NCBI RefSeq assembly: GCF_000739715.2
Contig: NZ_BBJC02000004.1
Span: forward strand, 168,324 to 221,939
Reading direction: 5' to 3'
DNA length: 53,616 nucleotides
DNA from: Falsirhodobacter sp. alg1
GTDB lineage: Bacteria; Pseudomonadota; Alphaproteobacteria; Rhodobacterales; Rhodobacteraceae
Shown: piece after piece, positions 33,914-42,982 of the stretch
Layout of the letters: each line of letters opens with the position of its first letter
Numbering within the stretch: position 1 is the first letter of the stretch
Translations under genes and position numbers: made by a program
Notes under the pieces: generated by a model
The model's input: only the letters and a program-made list of their open reading frames with translations
Told to the model about the DNA's origin: nothing
The model's database searches: none

Positions 33914-35140
33914 TCAGCCTTCCGAAGGTGTGATCCGCACGATCTCGGATGTGCCGGCGCCCCGGTCCTCGGTAATGGCGTAGATTGCGCCTTCCGGCCC
34001 GACGCGAACATCGCGGACCCGCGCATTCAGCGGGATGTGTTCCTCGGTTGCGACCCTTTCCCCGTCCATCGTCAGCACGACGACGCTTTGCACCACCAGT
34101 CCCCCGACAAGGATCGCGCCATCCAGTTCGGGAAACATGTCGCCCCTGTAGAAATCCATGCCGGACGGGGCGATGACGGGATCCCAGTAATACAGCGGCT
34201 GCTGCGTTTGCGCGCTCTGGGTGATTCCGTCGCCCACCGCGTCCCCGCTGTATTCGATGCCATAGGTCACCTCGGGCCAGCCATAGTTCCGCCCGGCCTC
34301 GGGGCGGTTCAGTTCATCCCCGCCCTTGGGACCGTGTTCGATGACCCAGACATGACCATCGGGGCCGAGGGCTGCGGATTGCGCGTTCCTGTGGCCCAGG
34401 CTCCAGACCTCGGGGGCCGCGCCTTCCATACCGATGAACGGGTTGTCATCGGGAGGGGTGCCATCGGCGTTCAGCCGGATCACCTTGCCGAAATGGCTGG
34501 CCGGATCCTGAGCCTGTACCCGCGGTTCATCGTCGGACCGCTCACCCACGGTCAGCCAGATGATGTCATCCGCATCCTGAACGATGCGCGAGCCGAAGTG
34601 CTTGTTGCCATCATAGGTGGGGCGCTGGCTGAAGATCACTTCCACATCTTCCAGCCGGGGGGCATCGCCGTCTTCGACCAGTGTGGCGCGGGCAAGGGCG
34701 GTTCCGTTGCCATCCGCGCGTGGTTCGGCAAAGGAGAAGAAGATCGTGCCGCTGGTTGCGAAATCATTGGCCAGGGCCACATCCAAAAGGCCGCCCTGGC
34801 CGCTGGCATCCACCTCGGGGACGCCGGCAATGGCAGGGCCGGGGGTGCCATCTGTCAGGATATGCATGGTGCCCTCTTTGGCGGTGACCAGCATTCGGCC
34901 ATCCGGCAGGAATTCCATCGCCCATAGCTGCGGCAGCCCCTCGGCCACCACGCTAGTGGTCACGGCAGTTGGCGTGGCGGGCTGGTTCGCACGGGTCTGC
35001 CCCTCAAACGCCGGGGTCTGATCCGTTGCATTCGGCGGTGCGGTCTGGACCGGAGGGCGCAGATCCTGCGCCATCAACGGCAAGGGCAGCAGAAGTGCGG
35101 CAACTGTGGTGGTGGCGAGGCGAAGCGGGGTACGTGTCAT
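33914..35140 (-). CDS. PQQ-dependent sugar dehydrogenase (YliI/Asd-like)
   Basis: A 408-residue periplasmic six-bladed beta-propeller. It begins with a signal peptide (about residues 1-24, ending PLMA) and a proline- and threonine-rich linker. Family motifs are YDGNKHFGSRI with the catalytic His, VGERSDDEP, GHRNAQSAALGPDG and EHGPKGGDELN, which bind PQQ and calcium in soluble aldose sugar dehydrogenases. Substrate is probably an aldose sugar; the sequence does not tell which. No PQQ synthesis gene is in the window. It lies 46 bp upstream of the corA-like gene and 76 bp downstream of the MORN gene on the same strand. Confidence 0.88.
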   Translation of the reverse strand: MTRTPLRLATTTVAALLLPLPLMAQDLRPPVQTAPPNATDQTPAFEGQTRANQPATPTAVTTSVVAEGLPQLWAMEFLPDGRMLVTAKEGTMHILTDGTPGPAIAGVPEVDASGQGGLLDVALANDFATSGTIFFSFAEPRADGNGTALARATLVEDGDAPRLEDVEVIFSQRPTYDGNKHFGSRIVQDADDIIWLTVGERSDDEPRVQAQDPASHFGKVIRLNADGTPPDDNPFIGMEGAAPEVWSLGHRNAQSAALGPDGHVWVIEHGPKGGDELNRPEAGRNYGWPEVTYGIEYSGDAVGDGITQSAQTQQPLYYWDPVIAPSGMDFYRGDMFPELDGAILVGGLVVQSVVVLTMDGERVATEEHIPLNARVRDVRVGPEGAIYAITEDRGAGTSEIVRITPSEG

Positions 35141-35216
35141 GACGGTCCTCCGGGTGCTGGGTACCGAAAGAAACGCCCCGCGCCCCCCGCGGGTTCAACG
35201 CGCGAATTGTCGCAGA

Positions 35217-36611
35217 TCAGTTTGCGGGGCCGACCAGCCGCCCTTCTTCCCACGTGCCGCTGGCCACCTGGCCGGAAGCATATGTCATTGTGCCGGTCCC
35301 ATGCGGCAGGTTGTTCTGGAAACCGCCTTCGTATTTGTCACCCGATGCATATGTCAGGCTGCCTTGCCCGGAAAATGCGCCCGCGGCCCAACTGCCGGTG
35401 TATTCATAGCCGTCGGCGCGGCTCAGCTCACCCTCGCCCTCCCGCTGGCCATTCACGAAGCTGCCCTCATAGACCGTGCCATCGGCATAGGTTGCGGTGC
35501 CCCGTCCGTTGCGTTCGCCCTCGGCCCATTCGCCTTCGTAACGGTAGCCGTCGGGGCGGACCAGCGTGCCCGAACCATGATAGCGGCCTGCCTTGAAGCC
35601 ACCTTCATATGTCGTGCCATCGGCCTGCCGGGCCTGCCCCTGACCTTCGATCTCGCCAGCGGACCAGCCGCCCTGATAGGTGGAGCTGTCGGCATAGGTG
35701 ATCGTTCCCTGCCCATCGGGACGGCCGGCGGCAAAGGCGCCTTCGTAGACCGCACCATCGGCATAGGTTGCGGTTCCCGCCCCCTCCATCTGGCCGGCCT
35801 TCCATTCGCCCTCGTACCGGTATCCGTCGGGGCGGGTCAGCGTGCCATGGCCTTCGCGCTGATCATCGACAAAGCCGCCCTCATAGACTTCGCCACTGGC
35901 GTAGGTCACGCGGCCCTCGCCGGTGCGACGCCCGGCAATGAAGCCGCCTTCATAGATATCGCCATTGCTCTGGGTCAGGGTCCCGGATCCTTCGATCCGG
36001 CCTTCGACCCATTCGCCGGTATAGGTCAGCCCTTCGGCCGTCTGCAGGGTCCCTTTGCCCGACGGTTTCCCGGCAACGAGCGTTCCGCGATATTCCGAAC
36101 CGTTGGCATAGGTGATTACACCTTCGCCTTCCTTTTCCCCGTTGGCCCATTGGCCTTCGTATTTGTAGCCATCCGCCGCCACGATCTGGCCATCACCGCT
36201 GGGTTGGCCGTTCAGGAAGCCGCCGGAATACCGCGAACCGTTGGCATAGGTTGCCTCGCCCTGTCCGGTGCGCTGCCCTTCCTTCCAGTCCCCGACATAG
36301 GTCGAGCCATCTGCAAAGGTGATCTTGCCTTCGCCATCGGGGCGTCCGGCCACGAACATCCCTTCATAGACCGAGCCATTGGGATAGCGGGCAACACCGG
36401 CCCCTTCGATCGTGCCATCCACCCAGTTGCCGGTGTATTCATAGCCGTTCGGCATCCGGTATGTGCCGGTGCCATGCTGCAGGCCGTTGCGGAAATCCCC
36501 CTCGTACGAAGAACCGTCATCATATTGCATGGTTTGCCGGCCATCCTGCGCCAGCCCCGCCCCGGCCATTGCCAGCACGATCGCTCCGCCGATCCACAGT
36601 TGTTTGACCAT
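35217..36611 (-). CDS. Secreted MORN-repeat protein
   Basis: A 464-residue protein with a signal peptide (about residues 1-20) and then almost only MORN repeats: 18 complete units of 23 residues with the pattern YxGxWxxGxxxGxGxxxxxxG, and one degenerate unit at the end (ASGTWEEGR). The units are contiguous from about residue 31 to 445. MORN repeats make an elongated beta-hairpin stack used for dimerisation or binding of lipids and proteins. Export puts it in the periplasm or outside. The start at 36611 has GGAGGG well placed. It diverges from the wrbA-like gene. Function unknown. Confidence 0.88.
   Translation of the reverse strand: MVKQLWIGGAIVLAMAGAGLAQDGRQTMQYDDGSSYEGDFRNGLQHGTGTYRMPNGYEYTGNWVDGTIEGAGVARYPNGSVYEGMFVAGRPDGEGKITFADGSTYVGDWKEGQRTGQGEATYANGSRYSGGFLNGQPSGDGQIVAADGYKYEGQWANGEKEGEGVITYANGSEYRGTLVAGKPSGKGTLQTAEGLTYTGEWVEGRIEGSGTLTQSNGDIYEGGFIAGRRTGEGRVTYASGEVYEGGFVDDQREGHGTLTRPDGYRYEGEWKAGQMEGAGTATYADGAVYEGAFAAGRPDGQGTITYADSSTYQGGWSAGEIEGQGQARQADGTTYEGGFKAGRYHGSGTLVRPDGYRYEGEWAEGERNGRGTATYADGTVYEGSFVNGQREGEGELSRADGYEYTGSWAAGAFSGQGSLTYASGDKYEGGFQNNLPHGTGTMTYASGQVASGTWEEGRLVGPAN
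35280..36530 (-). repeat. Tandem 69-bp coding repeats (MORN units)
   Basis: The DNA repeats with a 69-base period in phase with the 23-residue MORN unit, about 18 times. Copies are diverged but share blocks such as the codons for YEGG, GEG and YADG. The outer limits given are approximate. Repeats of this kind can gain or lose units by recombination, so copy number may vary between strains. Confidence 0.75.
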
Positions 36612-36772
36612 CGCAATATCCCTCCGCGTTTCGCGAACCTTAGTAATCCGGCGAGCCTGTCGCAAGCGTGGAAGGATTTCGTGCGCAGATGCACAGCCAT
36701 CCGGCGCATCATGCGTAATTTCCCGCCCCGCCGGACAGGCTATTGTCTGTCAAAACCTGTGAAGGAGTGATG

Positions 36773-37363
36773 ATGACCAAACTTGCCGTGATTTATTATT
36801 CGACCTATGGCACCAACTACCAGATGGCCGAAATTGCAGCCGATGCCGCCCGCGCGGCGGGGGCTGAGGTGCGCCTCTTGAAGGTGGCGGAAACCGCGCC
36901 CGAAGCCGTCGTGAACAGTCAGGATGCCTGGAAGGCCCTGGTCGAGAAAACGGCACATATCCCCGTAGCGACGCCCGAAGATATGGAATGGGCGGATGCC
37001 TATCTCTTTTCGGCGCCCACGCGTTTCGGGGGTGCCCCCAGCCAGATGCGCGCCTTCATCGATACGCTGGGCGGATTGTGGTTTGCGGGCAAGCTGGCGA
37101 ACAAGGGCGTCAGCGTCATGACATCATCCCAGTCCCCCCATGCGGGGCAGGAGGCGACGACCCTCGGGCTTTATACCACCTTCATGCATTGGGGGTGCAT
37201 CATCGTGGCGCCGGGCTTTACCGACGAATCGGTGGCAAAGGCAGGTGGCAATCCCTATGGCTATGCCCATACCCAAGGTGCGGAGTTCACGGCGGATGTG
37301 ACGGCCGCGATCGGCCATCAGGCACGCCGGCTGGTGGAAATCAGCGGCAAAATACGTGGCTGA
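36773..37363 (+). CDS. WrbA-type NAD(P)H:quinone oxidoreductase
   Basis: A 196-residue flavodoxin-like protein that reduces quinones by two electrons with FMN, protecting against semiquinone radicals. The FMN phosphate loop is [12 protein letters not shown], the ring-binding loop is [24 protein letters not shown], and [12 protein letters not shown] plus the C-terminal GFTDE are typical of the WrbA group. The start at 36773 is five bases from GAAGGAG; the ATG three bases earlier is too close. It diverges from the MORN gene across 161 bp and precedes ileS by 184 bp. Confidence 0.93.
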   Translation: MTKLAVIYYSTYGTNYQMAEIAADAARAAGAEVRLLKVAETAPEAVVNSQDAWKALVEKTAHIPVATPEDMEWADAYLFSAPTRFGGAPSQMRAFIDTLGGLWFAGKLANKGVSVMTSSQSPHAGQEATTLGLYTTFMHWGCIIVAPGFTDESVAKAGGNPYGYAHTQGAEFTADVTAAIGHQARRLVEISGKIRG

Positions 37364-37547
37364 TCCCTTAGGGGCATAGTGCAACTCGCTCTGGACCCAT
37401 GGCGCGGTCAATCGTATAACCCGCGCCATGTTTCATACCATACCCCCCCTTCGTCGAATTAGCGGCCCGGTGCGCTGACTGCCCGCAGCGTACCGGGATG
37501 ACCCCGCACGGCCTTTTCCTGCCCTGATGAAGATGAGGAGCGCCTCC

Positions 37548-40457
37548 ATGAGCGCCGATACGACCCCCGACTACCGCGATACCGTATTCCTGCCCGAAAC
37601 AGACTTCCCGATGCGCGGTGGCCTGCCCACGCGTGAACAGGGCTGGCTGGATCATTGGGCGCGGATCGGGATCTATGACCGCCTGCGTGAAAAGGCGGGG
37701 CGCACGCCCTTTACCCTGCATGACGGCCCTCCCTATGCGAACGGCAATTTGCATATCGGCCACGCGCTGAACAAGACGATCAAGGACATGATCGTGCGCA
37801 GCCACCAGATGATGGGCTTTGACGCGCGCTATATTCCGGGGTGGGATTGCCACGGCCTGCCGATCGAATGGAAGATCGAGGAGCAGTATCGCGCCAAGGG
37901 TCTGAACAAGGACGATGTCGATATCGTCGATTTCCGTCAGGAATGCCGCGCGTTTGCCAAGGGCTGGGTCGATATCCAACGCGAGGAGTTCAAGCGCCTT
38001 GGTGTTACCGGGAATTGGGCCGATCCCTATCTGACCATGGATTTCCATGCCGAAGCGGTGATCGCCGACGAATTCATGAAGTTCCTGATGAACGGCACGC
38101 TGTATCGCGGATCGAAGCCTGTCATGTGGTCGCCCGTTGAAAAGACGGCCCTTGCCGAGGCCGAAGTGGAATATCACGACCACACGAGCCATACGATCTG
38201 GGTGCGGTTCAAGCGCCGGTCCGGCAGCGTGGCCGGCGATGTTGCCGAGGATCTGCGCGATGCCTCCGTCGTCATCTGGACCACGACGCCCTGGACCATT
38301 CCGCAGAACCGTGCCGTGGCCTATAACCCCACGGTCGCCTACGGCCTCTACCGCGTGGATGAAGTTGCGGAAAACGCGATGGCCCGGGCGGGGGAACATC
38401 TTCTGCTGGCAGATGCGCTGGCCGAAGCCGTGATGGCGCAGGCGAAGGTGCAGGGCTTTACCCGCCTGCGCGACGTGGCTGCCTCCGAGCTGGAAGGCGT
38501 CACTCTGGCGCACCCCTATGCCGGTATCGAGGGCGGGGCGGGTGAATGGGATTACGATGTTCCGCTGCTGCCGGGTGACCATGTGACCGATGATGCGGGA
38601 ACGGGCTTTGTCCATACGGCACCCAGCCATGGTGATGACGACTATCAGGTCGGCCTCAAGTTCAACCTGAAGATGACCTACAACGTGGAGCCGGACGGAT
38701 CCTACCGGGCGGATCTGCCGTTGTTCGCAGGCCAGCACATCATTCTTGCCGATGGCAAGGAAGGACCGGCCAATGTTTCCAACATCAAGGCTCTTGCGGG
38801 GGCGGGGGCGTTGCTGGCCAAGGGCAAGCTGAAGCACTCCTATCCGCACTCGTGGCGGTCGAAGGCCCCGGTCATCTATCGCAACACCCCGCAATGGTTC
38901 GCAGGGATCGACCGCCCGTTGAACGACGGCACGGGCGATTACGGCAATACCATCCGGGAACGTGCGCTTGCCTCCATTGAACGGCTGGTGAAATTCACGC
39001 CGCAATCGGGCCGCAACCGTCTGCATTCGATGATCGAGGCGCGCCCGGACTGGGTGCTGTCGCGCCAGCGGGCATGGGGCGTTCCGCTGACCTGTTTCGT
39101 CAAGAAGGGTGCAAAGCCCGAGGATGACGACTTCTTGCTGCGCGATGCGGCCATCAATGCCCGAATCGTGGCGGCGTTCGAGGCCGAAGGTGCCGATGTC
39201 TGGTACAAGGACGGCTTCAAGGCCGAGATGCTGGGCGATCTGGCCGAGAGCTACGAGCAGGTGTTCGACGTGCTGGACGTCTGGTTCGATTCCGGATCCA
39301 CCCATGCGTTCGTATTGCGTGACCGGGCCGATGGCTCCGAGGACGGTATTGCGGACGTCTATATGGAAGGGACGGACCAGCACCGTGGCTGGTTCCATTC
39401 CTCGCTGTTGCAGGGCTGCGGTACGATGGGGCGCGCGCCCTATCGCAACGTCGTCACCCACGGCTTCACGCTGGACGAAAAGGGCATGAAAATGTCCAAA
39501 TCGGTCGGCAATACCGTGGTGCCGGAAAAGATCGTCAAGGAATACGGCGCGGATATCCTGCGGTTGTGGGTGGCGCAGGCCGATTACACCGCCGACCAGC
39601 GGATCGGAAAAGAGATCCTGAAGGGCACCGCCGACAGCTATCGCCGTCTGCGCAACACCTTGCGGTTCCTTCTGGGCGCGCTGAAGGGGTTCGAGGAGAT
39701 CGAGCGGGTGGCACCTGCCGAAATGCCCGAGCTGGAGCGCTGGGTACTGCACCGCCTGTCGGAGCTGGATGGCGAGGTCCGTCGCGGTTATGCCGCGTTC
39801 GATTTCCAGGGTGTGTTCCAGAAGTTGTTCACCTTCTGCACCACCGATCTGTCGGCGATCTATTTCGACATCCGCAAGGATGCGCTGTATTGCGATGCCG
39901 CCGACAGCTTGCGCCGCCGGGCTGCGCGCAGCGTGCTGGACATCGTGTTCCACCGTCTGGTGACATGGCTGGCCCCTATCCTCGTGTTCACGACCGAGGA
40001 TGTGTGGCTGTCGCGCTATCCGGGGGATGATTCCTCGGTGCACCTGCAGGACATGCCGGAAACGCCCGCCGCCTGGGCGGATGCCGATCTGGCGGCGAAA
40101 TGGCAGGGCATCCGTTCGGCCCGCCGCGCGGTGACGGCAGCGCTGGAGGTGCAGCGCACGGCCAAGGTCATCGGTGCCAGCCTCGAGGCCGCCCCGACGG
40201 TTTATGTCGCGGATGCGGCCCTGCTGGCCTCGCTCCGGTCGGTGGATTTTGCCGAACTGTGCATCACCTCGGCGTTGACGCTAAGCGGTGACACCGCTCC
40301 GGAAGGTGCGTTCACTCTGCCCGAGGTGCCGGGCGTCGCCGTCGTGTTCCACGAGGCCGAGGGTGAGAAATGTGCCCGTTGCTGGCAGATCCTGCCCGAT
40401 GTCGGAACCCATGCACATCCGGCAACCTGTGCCCGCTGCAACTCCGTACTGGGGTGA
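37548..40457 (+). CDS. ileS: Isoleucyl-tRNA synthetase
   Basis: A 969-residue class I synthetase that charges tRNA-Ile. HIGH is at residues 69-72, the catalytic GWDCHGLPIE follows, the editing domain (about 190-420) contains WTTTPWTIPQN and GTGFVHTAPSHGDDD, and KMSKS is at 648-652. The C-terminal zinc-binding end is present (CARCWQILP and CARC). Length is within the bacterial range. The start at 37548 has GAGGAG upstream; an earlier in-frame ATG at 37527 lacks this. It ends before a strong bidirectional terminator. A long open frame on the opposite strand is a GC-rich shadow. Confidence 0.97.
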   Translation: MSADTTPDYRDTVFLPETDFPMRGGLPTREQGWLDHWARIGIYDRLREKAGRTPFTLHDGPPYANGNLHIGHALNKTIKDMIVRSHQMMGFDARYIPGWDCHGLPIEWKIEEQYRAKGLNKDDVDIVDFRQECRAFAKGWVDIQREEFKRLGVTGNWADPYLTMDFHAEAVIADEFMKFLMNGTLYRGSKPVMWSPVEKTALAEAEVEYHDHTSHTIWVRFKRRSGSVAGDVAEDLRDASVVIWTTTPWTIPQNRAVAYNPTVAYGLYRVDEVAENAMARAGEHLLLADALAEAVMAQAKVQGFTRLRDVAASELEGVTLAHPYAGIEGGAGEWDYDVPLLPGDHVTDDAGTGFVHTAPSHGDDDYQVGLKFNLKMTYNVEPDGSYRADLPLFAGQHIILADGKEGPANVSNIKALAGAGALLAKGKLKHSYPHSWRSKAPVIYRNTPQWFAGIDRPLNDGTGDYGNTIRERALASIERLVKFTPQSGRNRLHSMIEARPDWVLSRQRAWGVPLTCFVKKGAKPEDDDFLLRDAAINARIVAAFEAEGADVWYKDGFKAEMLGDLAESYEQVFDVLDVWFDSGSTHAFVLRDRADGSEDGIADVYMEGTDQHRGWFHSSLLQGCGTMGRAPYRNVVTHGFTLDEKGMKMSKSVGNTVVPEKIVKEYGADILRLWVAQADYTADQRIGKEILKGTADSYRRLRNTLRFLLGALKGFEEIERVAPAEMPELERWVLHRLSELDGEVRRGYAAFDFQGVFQKLFTFCTTDLSAIYFDIRKDALYCDAADSLRRRAARSVLDIVFHRLVTWLAPILVFTTEDVWLSRYPGDDSSVHLQDMPETPAAWADADLAAKWQGIRSARRAVTAALEVQRTAKVIGASLEAAPTVYVADAALLASLRSVDFAELCITSALTLSGDTAPEGAFTLPEVPGVAVVFHEAEGEKCARCWQILPDVGTHAHPATCARCNSVLG

Positions 40458-40480
40458 TTGTGCCAGAAGGCCAACGGAAA

Positions 40481-40508
40481 AGGCGCCCTGCAAAGGGCGC
40501 CTTTTTTG
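40481..40508. terminator. Bidirectional intrinsic terminator between ileS and pcs
   Basis: AAGGCGCCC (40481-40489) pairs perfectly with GGGCGCCTT (40496-40504) around a six-base loop, followed on the plus strand by a run of six T. On the minus strand the stem is followed by TTTT as well. It sits 23 bases after the ileS stop and 17 bases past the pcs stop, so it can end both convergent transcripts. Confidence 0.92.
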
Positions 40509-40525
40509 CATTCCGGCGGATGGGG

Positions 40526-41218
40526 TCAGCGCCGCTGCGGCACAAGCTGCTGCGCGATGCCCGCCAGCAGAAGGTATAGCGATGTGGCGATCAGCCCCCA
40601 ATGTGCCAGACTTTGTGGATCGAAGGACACCATGGCCGCCCATCCGGCAAAAACGATCCATGCGATTGCAACGGGCAGGGACAGTACCCGCCAACGTTCG
40701 GTCCGGACGGGATGGATGAACTTGAGGTTGGTGAACATCGCGATGGCCAGCATCAGCGTCATGATCAGGATCAGGGTTTCATGCGGGCGCGCGGCGAAAA
40801 CCACCAGAATGTACATGTTCCAGCATCCGGGAAAGCCCGCAAAGGAATTATCCTTCGTCTTCATCCGCGTATCGACGAAATAGATGACCGAGGCATAGAC
40901 GATCACCAGCAGGGTGAGCCACCCTTCCCATCCATCCAGAAGCCCCGACTTGAACAGGGCATAGGCCGGGATGAACACATAGGTCAGGTAGTCGATGATC
41001 ATATCCATCATCACCCCGTCATATGTGGGCCAGTTCTTTTTTACGTCATAGCGGCGGGCCAGCGGTCCATCGATACCGTCCACGATCAGGGCCACCACCA
41101 GCCACGAGAACATCAGGCCCCATTTTTCCTCGACGGCGGCCAGCATGGCCAGCATCGACAGGATGGCGCCCGTGGCGGTCAGCAGGTGAACGGATAAAGC
41201 TTTTAGTCGAAGATCCAT
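40526..41218 (-). CDS. pcs: Phosphatidylcholine synthase
   Basis: A 230-residue integral membrane CDP-alcohol phosphotransferase that joins choline to CDP-diacylglycerol in one step. The signature is DGPLAR followed after 12 residues by GVMMDMIID, the modified spacing typical of the Pcs subfamily, with a preceding DGID. About seven to eight hydrophobic segments are visible. The start at 41218 (MDLRLKALSVHLLTATGA) fits the family N terminus; AAAGGA is 12 bases away, a little far. It follows xerC on the same strand by 45 bp. The choline ABC transporter at 50756-53595 could supply its substrate. Confidence 0.92.
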   Translation of the reverse strand: MDLRLKALSVHLLTATGAILSMLAMLAAVEEKWGLMFSWLVVALIVDGIDGPLARRYDVKKNWPTYDGVMMDMIIDYLTYVFIPAYALFKSGLLDGWEGWLTLLVIVYASVIYFVDTRMKTKDNSFAGFPGCWNMYILVVFAARPHETLILIMTLMLAIAMFTNLKFIHPVRTERWRVLSLPVAIAWIVFAGWAAMVSFDPQSLAHWGLIATSLYLLLAGIAQQLVPQRR

Positions 41219-41263
41219 GGGCGGGATCGGTCCTTTCGGCAATCGTGGTATAACCGGGATCGG

Positions 41264-42181
41264 TTATGCGCGTGGGTGGGCGCGGGCATAGACCTCCATG
41301 ATCCGTGCTGTATCCACCCCCGTATAGACCTGGGTAGAGGAAAGCGACCCATGGCCCAGCAATGTCTGGATGGTACGTAGATCGCCGCCTTTGCCCAGCA
41401 AGTGCGTGGCAAAGGAGTGGCGGAACGCATGCGGCGTGGCGGAAGACGGCAGGCCGAGGCGTTCTCGTGCGAGTTCGACCGTTTTTGCCACGATCCGCGG
41501 GTTGAGCGGGCCGCCGCGAGCCCCGCGAAACAGCACGCCACCCGCCAGATCATGGGGGCAGAGTGCGACGTAATGCGCCACCGCCTGTTGTGCGACCGGC
41601 AGCGTGGGGATCAGGCGTTCCTTGCCGCCCTTGCCCGTTACCCGCAACACATCGGGCAGGGGGGAGGCCTCGGCGGTCAGCCCGAGTGCTTCGGATATCC
41701 GCAGGCCGCAACCGTACAGAAGGGTGATGACGGCCTGATCGCGGGCGGCGATCCAGGCTTCGGGGTGGACCGCGACCTCGGTCAGCATGGCCCGGGCAGG
41801 AGCTTCGGGGATCGGGCGGGGCAGGGAGCGTTTGTAACGCGGGGCACGCGCCGAGAGGATGACGGTTGCATCCCCCCCCTCACGATCATTCAGCCAGTGG
41901 GTAAAGGATTTGATGGCCGATAACCGCCGCGCCAGCGACCGCGACGCCAGTCCCTTGCCACGCTCGGCCGCCATGAAGGCCCGCAGATCCGTCTGCGGTA
42001 CGGTGACCAGATCCGCCAGCCCGTAGCCTTCGGCCCGATGCCGCGCCAGAAAATTCATCCAGCACGCCACATCGGTGCGATAGGCCGTAACCGTTGCCGG
42101 AGATGCATTGTCGATTGCGGACAGATGCGACAGCCAGCGTGTCAGAGCATCGCGGGCAGCCGGCGGTATGGCAAGGGTCAT
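41264..42181 (-). CDS. xerC: Site-specific tyrosine recombinase XerC
   Basis: A 305-residue recombinase for resolving chromosome dimers at dif. The N-terminal SAM-like DNA-binding domain covers about residues 10-100. Catalytic residues are Arg161 (GLRISEAL), Lys184 (GKGGKER), His251 and Arg254 (HAFRHSFATHLL), His277 and the nucleophile Tyr286 (LLGHGSLSSTQVY). The start overlaps the stop of the DUF484 gene in an ATGA, the usual partner arrangement in proteobacteria. No integron or phage gene is near, supporting a housekeeping Xer role; XerC rather than XerD is inferred from context. Confidence 0.93.
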   Translation of the reverse strand: MTLAIPPAARDALTRWLSHLSAIDNASPATVTAYRTDVACWMNFLARHRAEGYGLADLVTVPQTDLRAFMAAERGKGLASRSLARRLSAIKSFTHWLNDREGGDATVILSARAPRYKRSLPRPIPEAPARAMLTEVAVHPEAWIAARDQAVITLLYGCGLRISEALGLTAEASPLPDVLRVTGKGGKERLIPTLPVAQQAVAHYVALCPHDLAGGVLFRGARGGPLNPRIVAKTVELARERLGLPSSATPHAFRHSFATHLLGKGGDLRTIQTLLGHGSLSSTQVYTGVDTARIMEVYARAHPRA

Positions 42182-42855
42182 GACAGCCAGCGGCGCATCA
42201 CACGCTGGAAAACGCCGGTGAAGAACGTCAGCAGCTCCGACCCCTGTCCGGAATGGAACTGCCCTTCGTCCGCGGCCCCGAGGGCAAGCATACCCGGCAG
42301 GCGGCCCTGACCCAGATCCAGAAGCAGCAGCGCCTCGGATTTGATCCAGCGAGTGCGGTCACCATAGATCGTTTCGACCCCGCCGGATGCAGGACGCAGG
42401 ATGACCGGCCCCTCCCGACCCGCGTAATCGGCAATGAAGCCGGCGGGGGCGGTGCACAGCACATTGTCGAATTTGTCCAGCGCAGGATCAGGCTCATCCT
42501 CGCTGGTTTCCAGTACAAGACGCAGGCTGTCGACCCGCAGGGTCTGCGCCATGTCATGTTCCAGCGTGGTCAGCAGCGCGGGAAAGGATGGCGGGTCCAG
42601 CAGTTGCAGAATGGCCCTGTGGATCTGGGCCGTGCCTGCCACGTTTTCATAGGCGGCCGCGATCACATGGCGGTGGGTGTCTTGCAGCGTGTCCAGTTCC
42701 GACGTCAGCCGCTGCATCGCGGCGCCCCGCAGATCGATGACATTATGGCCACGCTGTGCATCACCTGCGGCGATCAGGGCGCGCATCACATCTGCGTCTT
42801 CAAGCACAAGTTCGGGCTGCGACAGGATATGTGCGCGCCATTCTGTGGGTTGCAT
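42178..42855 (-). CDS. DUF484 family protein
   Basis: A 225-residue cytoplasmic protein of the DUF484 family, which has a GAF-like C-terminal domain. It begins MQPTEWRAHILSQPELVLED, continues with the family stretch VIDLRGAAMQRL, and ends with GQGSELLTFFTGVFQRVMRRWL. No function is established to my knowledge. It is usually found directly before xerC, as here, where the stop overlaps the xerC start. The start at 42855 is preceded by GAGAG. It diverges from gltX across 127 bp. Confidence 0.88.
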   Translation of the reverse strand: MQPTEWRAHILSQPELVLEDADVMRALIAAGDAQRGHNVIDLRGAAMQRLTSELDTLQDTHRHVIAAAYENVAGTAQIHRAILQLLDPPSFPALLTTLEHDMAQTLRVDSLRLVLETSEDEPDPALDKFDNVLCTAPAGFIADYAGREGPVILRPASGGVETIYGDRTRWIKSEALLLLDLGQGRLPGMLALGAADEGQFHSGQGSELLTFFTGVFQRVMRRWLS

Positions 42856-42982
42856 GCTGCTCTCTCTTGTTCTTTTGCAGGAGTATATCCGGCACCCCGT
42901 GCCTTGCAATGCCGGGCCACACGATATGGACAAGGTGCTGCTTTCATGAAACAGGTTCGCCACAGAACCGGAGGTTTTCCTG

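Noticed and set aside
35280-36530. CRISPR-like or intergenic tandem repeats
   Set aside because: The 69-bp periodicity is in frame and explained by MORN units of a protein; there are no identical repeats with unique spacers.
37364-37547. T-box or other riboswitch in front of ileS
   Set aside because: The 184 bp show no T-box motif and no strong hairpin followed by T residues; alphaproteobacterial ileS genes normally lack T-boxes.
37368-40043. Very long open frame on the minus strand opposite ileS
   Set aside because: It is a shadow of a GC-rich gene: the protein has no family features, and the plus strand encodes a full isoleucyl-tRNA synthetase with all motifs. The same applies to long antisense frames opposite gltX (42944-44251) and topA (48516-50366).
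41264-42181. XerC-like gene as a phage or integron integrase
   Set aside because: It overlaps DUF484 in the standard chromosomal arrangement, has normal XerC length and no mobile genes nearby.
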